A stretch of 64,000 nucleotides of DNA from contig DASYBB010000168.1 of the NCBI GenBank assembly GCA_036501025.1, positions 56,657-120,656 of the forward strand, written 5' to 3'. This document shows positions 58,785-64,000 of the stretch, in pieces (the first letter of the stretch is position 1; each line of letters starts with the position of its first letter). The notes beneath the pieces are model-generated. The model had not been told where the DNA came from. It ran no database searches and saw only the letters and a program-made list of their open reading frames with translations. The stretch comes from DASUBV01 sp036501025. GTDB lineage: Bacteria; Actinomycetota; Actinomycetes; Streptosporangiales; Streptosporangiaceae. A program made the position numbers and the translations under genes.

Positions 58785-58847
58785 TCTGGGGGTCCGGGGG
58801 TTACCGCCCGGTGTAACTCTCTAACCCCAGCCACTGCGGGTTAACCC

Positions 58848-59612
58848 CTACCCCTCCCGGAACACCTTGTGCTGCGCCGCCTGGGCCCTGGGCCGGATCA
58901 CCATCAGGTCGACGTTGAAGTGCGCCGGCCGCGTCACCGTCCAGGTCACGGCGTCGGCGACGTCGTCCGCAGTAAGGGGCTCGGCCACGCCCTGGTAGAC
59001 CGCAGCGGCCTTCTCGGCGTCGCCCCGGTAGCGGTTGACCGCGAACTCGTCGGTCTTGACCATGCCCGGGGCGATCTCGATGACCCGGACCGGCTGGTCG
59101 TAGAGCTCCAGGCGGAGCGTCGCGGCGATGGCGTGCTCGCCGTGCTTGGCCGCGACATACCCGCCGCCGCCCTCATAGGCGACGAACCCGGCCGTCGAGC
59201 CCATGACCACGATCGTGCCCGCCCCGCTGGCGATGAGCTTGGGCAGCAGCGCCTGCACCGCGTTCAGCGCGCCGATCACGTTGACCTCGTACATGGCCCG
59301 CCAGTCATCGGCCGACCCGGTCGCGACCGGGTCGGCGCCGACCGCGCCGCCCGCGTTGGCGACCAGCACGTCGCACCGGTCGAGCGAGCCCAGCACCGCG
59401 TCGACGGCGGCCCGGTCGGTCACGTCGAGCTCGTGGGCCTGCGCCTGGCCGCCGCTCTTGGTGATCCGCTCGGCCAGCTCGGCCAGCCGGTCGGCGCGCC
59501 GGGCGGTCAGCACCACCCGGTAGCCGGCGTCGGCCAGCCGGAGGGCCGTGGCCGCTCCGATTCCGCTGCTGGCTCCGGTGATGACGGCGGTAGGGCTCTC
59601 GCGTGCGTCCAT
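58848..59612 (-). CDS. Short-chain dehydrogenase/reductase
   Basis: A 254-aa classical SDR. The cofactor motif TGASSGIG is at about residues 11-18, NAGG at about 88, and the catalytic tetrad Ser in VVMGSTAG with YVAAKH (YxxxK, about 150-154). The early ARRADRL pattern suggests NADP preference. ATG 59612 was chosen because the Rossmann strand begins a few residues later. Substrate unknown. Confidence 0.9.
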   Translation of the reverse strand: MDARESPTAVITGASSGIGAATALRLADAGYRVVLTARRADRLAELAERITKSGGQAQAHELDVTDRAAVDAVLGSLDRCDVLVANAGGAVGADPVATGSADDWRAMYEVNVIGALNAVQALLPKLIASGAGTIVVMGSTAGFVAYEGGGGYVAAKHGEHAIAATLRLELYDQPVRVIEIAPGMVKTDEFAVNRYRGDAEKAAAVYQGVAEPLTADDVADAVTWTVTRPAHFNVDLMVIRPRAQAAQHKVFREG

Positions 59613-59661
59613 GACCGCTGATTCTGCCAGGCGGCCCCCGGCCGCGAATCGGGGGATCATT

Positions 59662-59667
59662 TACGAT
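59662..59667 (+). promoter_or_regulatory. -10 box TACGAT, leaderless HAD gene
   Basis: TACGAT is followed by 7 nt and GTG 59675. Confidence 0.5.
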
Positions 59668-59674
59668 CGGAGCT

Positions 59675-60319
59675 GTGGCAGAGCTGCGCGGCGTCATCAC
59701 CGACTGGGGTGGCGTCATGACCAACCCGATCATCGACACCGTGACCGCCTGGCTGGACGCGGACGGCATCGACCGGGACTCCTACAAGACCCTGATGCGG
59801 GCCTGGGTCAGCCAGGCCTACGACGGCGGGCCCGACCTCAACCCGATCCGCGCGCTGGAGCGGGGCGAGTGCACCGAGGCCGAGTTCGAGCAGCAGCTGG
59901 CCCGCCAGCTCGTCCGCCTCGACGGCGGGGCCGTGGCCGCCGACGGGCTGCTGGCGCGGATGTTCGCCGCCGCGGCCTTCGACGAGGGCATGCACGAGCT
60001 GATGCGGGCCGCCCGCCGGGCGGGCCTGCGCACCGGGCTGCTGTCCAACTCCTGGGGCGCCAGTTACCCTCGGCACCTGTTCCCCGACTTGTTCGACGCC
60101 GTGGTCATCTCGGCCGAGGTGGGCATGCGCAAGCCGGAGGAGCGGATCTTCCGGCTGGCCGCCGAGGTCCTCGGCCTGGAACCCGCCGAGTGCGTCTTCA
60201 TCGACGACATCCTGGACAACGTGGCCGCCGCGCGGGCGGTCGGGCTGATCGGCGTGCACCACCGCGGCGTCCAGCAGACCCGGCAGCAGCTCGCCGAACT
60301 GCTCGGGGTATCCCTATGA
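59675..60319 (+). CDS. HAD-superfamily phosphatase-like hydrolase
   Basis: A 214-aa HAD protein. The nucleophile is in ITDWGGVMTN, motif II in LLSNSWG, motif III in RKPEERIF and motif IV in VFIDDILDNV. A helical cap (about residues 18-90) places it in subfamily I. It is likely a phosphatase of a small metabolite. It is divergent from the SDR gene and starts without a ribosome binding site. Confidence 0.88.
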   Translation: MAELRGVITDWGGVMTNPIIDTVTAWLDADGIDRDSYKTLMRAWVSQAYDGGPDLNPIRALERGECTEAEFEQQLARQLVRLDGGAVAADGLLARMFAAAAFDEGMHELMRAARRAGLRTGLLSNSWGASYPRHLFPDLFDAVVISAEVGMRKPEERIFRLAAEVLGLEPAECVFIDDILDNVAAARAVGLIGVHHRGVQQTRQQLAELLGVSL

Positions 60320-60339
60320 CGGGCGCGCCCGCGCTGTCC

Positions 60340-60345
60340 TAGCCT
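60340..60345 (+). promoter_or_regulatory. -10 box TAGCCT, leaderless vsr
   Basis: TAGCCT lies 8 nt before GTG 60354, slightly longer than the 6-7 nt of the other boxes. Confidence 0.4.
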
Positions 60346-60353
60346 GGATCGCT

Positions 60354-60953
60354 GTGGCCGACTATCCGCACCCGTCCAGCCCCGGCCGCTCGGCCAACAT
60401 GCGAGCCAACCGGCGGACCGACACCAAGCCCGAGATGGCCCTCCGCCGGGCGCTGCACGGGCAGGGCTTCCGGTACCGCAAGGACTACCGGCTCGACCTC
60501 GACGGGGCGCGGGTCCGGCCGGACATCGCGTTCACCGCCCGCCGGGTCGCCGTCTTCGTCGACGGCTGCTTCTGGCACGCCTGCCCCGAGCACGGCACCA
60601 AGCCCGCCTCGAACACCTGGTACTGGGGTCCCAAGCTGACCCGCAACGTCGAGCGCGACCGCGCCGCCGACGCGGCCCTGCTGGCCGCGGGCTGGCAGGT
60701 CGTGCGCGTGTGGGAGCACGAGCCCCTGGACGCGGCGGTCGCCGCGGTGGTGGCCGCGCTGGCCCCGGCGGTTCCCGGCGCGCCGCCGGCGGCCACCCAC
60801 GTCGGCCCGCCACCGGCCCCGCCCGCCGCGCCAGTGCCGCCCGGCGCGCCGGGCCCGCTCGTCCCATCCGTGCCGGTGCCGCGAACCGGGGCAGCCGGCG
60901 CGACCGCCGATGCCGGCGCCACCGGGGATCTTGGGATCCGGCCGAATGGCTGA
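60354..60953 (+). CDS. vsr: Very short patch repair endonuclease (Vsr)
   Basis: A 199-aa T:G mismatch endonuclease. The N-terminus RSANMRANRRTDTKPEMALR, the metal/active-site Asp in VRPDIAF, and the zinc/wedge region FVDGCFWHACPEHG with TNxxYWxPK-like TWYWGPKL and ERDRAADAALLAAGW are family hallmarks. The C-terminus carries an added Pro/Ala-rich tail of about 50 residues. Vsr usually accompanies a cytosine-5 methyltransferase, but none lies in this window. Confidence 0.92.
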   Translation: MADYPHPSSPGRSANMRANRRTDTKPEMALRRALHGQGFRYRKDYRLDLDGARVRPDIAFTARRVAVFVDGCFWHACPEHGTKPASNTWYWGPKLTRNVERDRAADAALLAAGWQVVRVWEHEPLDAAVAAVVAALAPAVPGAPPAATHVGPPPAPPAAPVPPGAPGPLVPSVPVPRTGAAGATADAGATGDLGIRPNG

Positions 60954-61012
60954 CCGGCGGCCTGCCGCCTGTCACACTCAGTGCTACCTTCTGCTGCGCC
61001 GCGGGGATGGCC

Positions 61013-61507
61013 ATGCGCATTTACCTGCCTGCCACGCTTCCGGCGCTGGCCGAGCTGCTGCTGACCGGCGAGGTCAGCCAGCCGCCAGTGCGCGGATTCG
61101 CCGTCACGCCCGCCCTGCGCGAGGGGTACTCCAGCGGTGACCTGGAGGAACTCGAGTACATCGCGCTCCTGCACGCCGCCCGGGCCTCGCTCCGGCTGCT
61201 GCACGACGACCCCGGCGCGCCGCGCCGCCGCGTGGTGCTCGCCGCCGAGGTGCCCGAGGAGGTCATCGTCGGCCATGTCGGGTTCGGCGAGCCGGCCCTG
61301 GTCGAGGTCAAGAAGGCGGTCCTGCTCAGCCACGTCGTCTCCGGCCACGTCGACGACCCGGCGGCCGCCACCGAGATCGCCGCGGCGGCCGCCGCCCTGC
61401 CGGCCGCCGACGATGGCGATGACGACGCCCAGTTCGCCGTGGACAGCGCCGAGGGCCACGAGCTGCTGTGGTACGCCACCCAGGAGCTACGCCACCTGAG
61501 CGACTAG
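61013..61507 (+). CDS. DUF6912 family protein
   Basis: A 164-aa protein with MRIYLPATLPALAELL at the start, ELEYIALLHAARASLRLL in the middle and LLWYATQELRHL at the end, the pattern of the actinobacterial DUF6912 family. No catalytic motif is seen. ATG 61013 was chosen because the family begins with MRxYLP; an ATG two codons upstream is possible. It is followed by pruA. Confidence 0.82.
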   Translation: MRIYLPATLPALAELLLTGEVSQPPVRGFAVTPALREGYSSGDLEELEYIALLHAARASLRLLHDDPGAPRRRVVLAAEVPEEVIVGHVGFGEPALVEVKKAVLLSHVVSGHVDDPAAATEIAAAAAALPAADDGDDDAQFAVDSAEGHELLWYATQELRHLSD

Positions 61508-61573
61508 TCACCCGGCCCGGCTAACCTGGCTAAACCGCCATCGAAGTCGGGCTATGCAGGGAGCGATGCCGCA

Positions 61574-63202
61574 GTGGATGCCGTCACCAACGTCCCGGTT
61601 CCGGTCAATGAGCCCATCCAGGGCTACGCCCCCGGCAGCCCCGAGCGGGCCGCCCTGGAGACCAGCATCAAGCAGCTGGCGGGCGAGCGGGCCGAGCTGA
61701 CCATGACGATCGGCGGCCAGCAGCGCATGGGCGCCGGGGACCGGCTGGACGTGGTCCAGCCCCACAATCACCACCACGTGCTCGGCCAGCTGGCCGAGTC
61801 CAGCGACGAGGACGTGGCCGCCGCCATCGAGGCCGCCCGGCGGGCCGCGCCGATGTGGCGGGATTTGTCCTTCGACGACCGGGCCGCGATCTTCCTGAAG
61901 GCGGCCGACCTGCTGGCCGGCCCGTGGCGGCAGACCATCAACGCCGCCACCGTGCTGGGCCAGTCCAAGTCGGCGTACCAGGCCGAGATCGACGCCGCCT
62001 GCGAGCTCATCGACTTCTGGCGCTACAACGTGTTCTACGCCCGGCGGCTGCTGGCCGAGCAGCCCACCTCCTCGCCCGGCAGCTGGAACCGGCTGGAGTA
62101 CCGCCCGCTCGAGGGCTTCGTGCTGGCCATCACCCCGTTCAACTTCACCTCGATCGCGGCCAACCTGCCGACCGCGCCCGCCCTGATGGGCAACGTGGTC
62201 GTCTGGAAGCCGTCGCCCACCGCGCAGCTGTCGGCGCACTACCTGATGCGGCTGCTGGAGGTGGCGGGGCTGCCGCCCGGCGTGATCAACCTGGTCACCG
62301 GGAGCGGACAGGCGGTGTCCCGGGTCGCCGTGCCGCACCCGGACCTGGCCGGCATTCACTTCACCGGCTCCACGGGCACGTTCCAGCACCTGTGGCGGAG
62401 CGTCGGGGAGAACATCTCGCGCTACCGGAGCTACCCCCGCGTGGTCGGCGAGACCGGCGGCAAGGACTTCGTCATCGCCCACCCGTCGGCCGACCCGGCC
62501 GGGCTGACCACCGCCCTGGTCCGCGGCGCGTTCGAGTACCAGGGCCAGAAGTGCTCGGCCGCCTCGCGCAGCTACATCCCGCGCAGCCTGTGGAACCGGG
62601 TCCGGGACGGCCTGGTCGGCGGCATCGAGTCGCTGACCGTCGGGGACGTGAGCGCTGACCTGTCGGTGTTCATGGGCGCGGTCATCGACGACCGCGCCTT
62701 CGCCAAGCACTCCGACGCCATCGGGCGGGCCCGGTCCCGGCCCGCGGTCAGCGTGCTGACCGGCGGCGGCACCGACGCCAGCCAGGGCTACTTCGTCCAG
62801 CCCACCGTGCTGGAGTCGACCGATCCGGCCGACGAGATCTTCACCACCGAGTACTTCGGCCCCATCCTCGGCGTGCACGTCTACGAGGACGCCGACTACG
62901 ACGCCGTGCTGGCCCAGGCGGCCGGTGTCGCGCCCTACGCCCTGACCGGGTCGATCTTCGCCCAGGACCGGGCCGCCATCGCCGCCGCCACCCACGCGCT
63001 GCGGTTCAGCGCCGGCAACTTCTACATCAACGACAAGCCGACCGGGGCGGTCGTCGGGCAGCAGCCGTTCGGCGGCGCGCGGGCCAGCGGCACTGACGAC
63101 AAGGCCGGCTCGATCTTCAACCTGATCCGCTGGGTCAGCGCCCGGACCATCAAGGAGCTGTTCGTCCCGCCGACCGACTACCGCTACCCCCACATGGGGT
63201 GA
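61574..63202 (+). CDS. pruA: L-glutamate gamma-semialdehyde (1-pyrroline-5-carboxylate) dehydrogenase
   Basis: A 542-aa aldehyde dehydrogenase that oxidises glutamate-5-semialdehyde to glutamate, the last step of proline and ornithine catabolism. The NAD-binding and catalytic residues are present: GFVLAITPFNFTSIAANLP, ETGGKDFVI, and the catalytic Cys in YQGQKCSAASR (about residue 321). It completes the RocD reaction encoded near 17 kb. GTG 61574 is the start; the protein is of normal length for the stand-alone actinobacterial enzyme. Confidence 0.95.
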   Translation: MDAVTNVPVPVNEPIQGYAPGSPERAALETSIKQLAGERAELTMTIGGQQRMGAGDRLDVVQPHNHHHVLGQLAESSDEDVAAAIEAARRAAPMWRDLSFDDRAAIFLKAADLLAGPWRQTINAATVLGQSKSAYQAEIDAACELIDFWRYNVFYARRLLAEQPTSSPGSWNRLEYRPLEGFVLAITPFNFTSIAANLPTAPALMGNVVVWKPSPTAQLSAHYLMRLLEVAGLPPGVINLVTGSGQAVSRVAVPHPDLAGIHFTGSTGTFQHLWRSVGENISRYRSYPRVVGETGGKDFVIAHPSADPAGLTTALVRGAFEYQGQKCSAASRSYIPRSLWNRVRDGLVGGIESLTVGDVSADLSVFMGAVIDDRAFAKHSDAIGRARSRPAVSVLTGGGTDASQGYFVQPTVLESTDPADEIFTTEYFGPILGVHVYEDADYDAVLAQAAGVAPYALTGSIFAQDRAAIAAATHALRFSAGNFYINDKPTGAVVGQQPFGGARASGTDDKAGSIFNLIRWVSARTIKELFVPPTDYRYPHMG

Positions 63203-63277
63203 CGAAATCGCGATCCGTCCGCAGGCCAGCAGCGTCATGGTCCTGCCCGGGGAGCCAGCCGGGGGAGCCTACCCGCC

Positions 63278-64000
63278 TCACTGGCCGCTCACCTCGCCCA
63301 CGTTCAGGATGCCGTCCATGGCCGCACTCGCTTTCGTGATCTTGTCGGCGAGCTGATGCCGATAGACAGTCCGGGTCACCGTGCTGTTGACGTGCCCGGC
63401 GGCGTCGGCGATGTCCTCGATGTCGACGCCGCCCTCGGACAGCACGCTGACCCAGGTGTGCCGGGTCTCATGCGGATGCCAGCCCTTCCCGAGGCCGGCC
63501 CGCTTGCACAGGCTCCCGAACTGGAGGGCCACGTCCTGCGGCCAGCGCGCCCCGCCTGACTCCATGGCGAAGACGAGGCCCGCGTCGGTGTAGGCAGCGC
63601 CGAGCCTCAGCCGGTCCCTGGCCTGCTGTGCCCTGAGCGTCCGCAGGACAATCTCGGCGTCGCGGGGCAGCTGCATGGTGCGGCGGCTCCGGACAGTCTT
63701 CAGGTCGGCCAGTGTCAGGACCCGCTTCCCGTCCGGGCCGGGGAGGGCCTTCAGGCACTTCCGGACCCGGATGATGCCCTCGGACATGTCGACGTCATCC
63801 CAGCGCAGGCCGAGCATCTCGCCCGGCCGCAGCCCGCACGTCACCGCTGTCACGATGTAGGCCCGCCAGAACGGCTTCAGGTCCAGGGCCAGCAGGGCGG
63901 CGATCTGGTCCTTCGTCATGGCCTTGGAGACTCGCTTGGTGCCGCGCGGCACGTCGGCCAGATCGGCCACGTTCTGGTGGACCAGTCCGTCTCGCTGCGC
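63278..64000 (-). CDS. Tyrosine-type site-specific recombinase/integrase (5' end outside the window)
   Basis: A partial integrase of which 241 C-terminal residues are visible. The catalytic R is in TCGLRPGEMLGLRW, the H-x-x-R in HPHETRHTW, the second His in AGHVNSTVTRT and the nucleophile Tyr in TVYRH. The frame continues past 64000, so the N-terminal arm-binding and core-binding domains are missing from view. It signals an integrated element extending to the right. The 75 bp between pruA and this gene could hold an attachment site, but none is identifiable and no tRNA adjoins. Confidence 0.9.
   Translation of the reverse strand, partial: AQRDGLVHQNVADLADVPRGTKRVSKAMTKDQIAALLALDLKPFWRAYIVTAVTCGLRPGEMLGLRWDDVDMSEGIIRVRKCLKALPGPDGKRVLTLADLKTVRSRRTMQLPRDAEIVLRTLRAQQARDRLRLGAAYTDAGLVFAMESGGARWPQDVALQFGSLCKRAGLGKGWHPHETRHTWVSVLSEGGVDIEDIADAAGHVNSTVTRTVYRHQLADKITKASAAMDGILNVGEVSGQ

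Overview
The window is a chromosomal segment of a high-GC actinobacterium. Coding sequence has strongly GC-biased third positions. Actinobacterial marker genes are present: MshB of mycothiol synthesis, a sigE/anti-sigma/htrA/tatB/mrp block in the order known from mycobacteria, a mycobacterial Sdh1-type succinate dehydrogenase, and the DUF3107, DUF3117, DUF6758 and DUF6912 families. Many genes carry a TANNNT box 6-8 nt before the start codon, the actinobacterial leaderless layout. The DUF5753/DUF397/DUF574 genes and overall style suggest Streptosporangiales or a neighbouring order, but the sequence alone does not fix the genus. Most of the window looks like core chromosome. The only clear mobile-element gene is a truncated tyrosine integrase at the right edge. 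I saw no rRNA, tRNA or CRISPR array.

Layout. 0.1-9 kb: rlmN, an acetyltransferase-like protein, typA, a variant uppP, three tandem DUF1707 membrane proteins, and a potassium channel whose pore lies between two RCK modules. 9-12.7 kb: sdhC-sdhA-sdhB on the minus strand. 12.8-16.7 kb: an S9 peptidase and mshB with interlocked start codons, then DUF6113 and a flavin reductase. 16.7-20.2 kb: rocD and a dimethylargininase, a catalytically dead CysRS homologue, and a MarR regulator divergent from an ABC exporter (20.3-22 kb). 22-26.6 kb: dapC/fdxA, a lysozyme-like membrane protein, a LOG protein, a coiled-coil membrane protein and tag.

27-30.7 kb holds a DUF574 methyltransferase, a DUF397-like protein, an XRE/DUF5753 regulator with its DUF397 partner, and an HATPase protein. 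A shared TGTG-N3-CACA motif suggests these form a small regulatory circuit. 30.7-34 kb: enoyl-CoA hydratase, DUF3117, pepA, O-methyltransferase. 34-39.6 kb: the envelope-stress block sigE, zinc anti-sigma factor, RseB-like protein, HtrA, TatB and mrp. A GGAAC-N18-CGTT promoter ahead of sigE suggests autoregulation.

39.7-43.4 kb: a CitE-like lyase, then a TPP riboswitch controlling a CytX-type transporter and an overlapping APH-fold kinase, which is a candidate thiamine-salvage kinase. 43.4-53.9 kb: Nudix, DUF6758, PHP phosphoesterase, a metallo-beta-lactamase-fold protein, a RecB-like nuclease, hydrolase, DEAD-box helicase, ferritin-like protein, CGNR regulator/methyltransferase pair, DUF3107 and TetR. 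54-63.2 kb: a small acidic repeat protein, Ku, hydrolase, nagA plus a SIS-domain sugar isomerase/deaminase, SDR, HAD, Vsr, DUF6912 and pruA. The integrase follows.

A recurring oddity is short tandem duplications that straddle stop or start codons at several gene boundaries.
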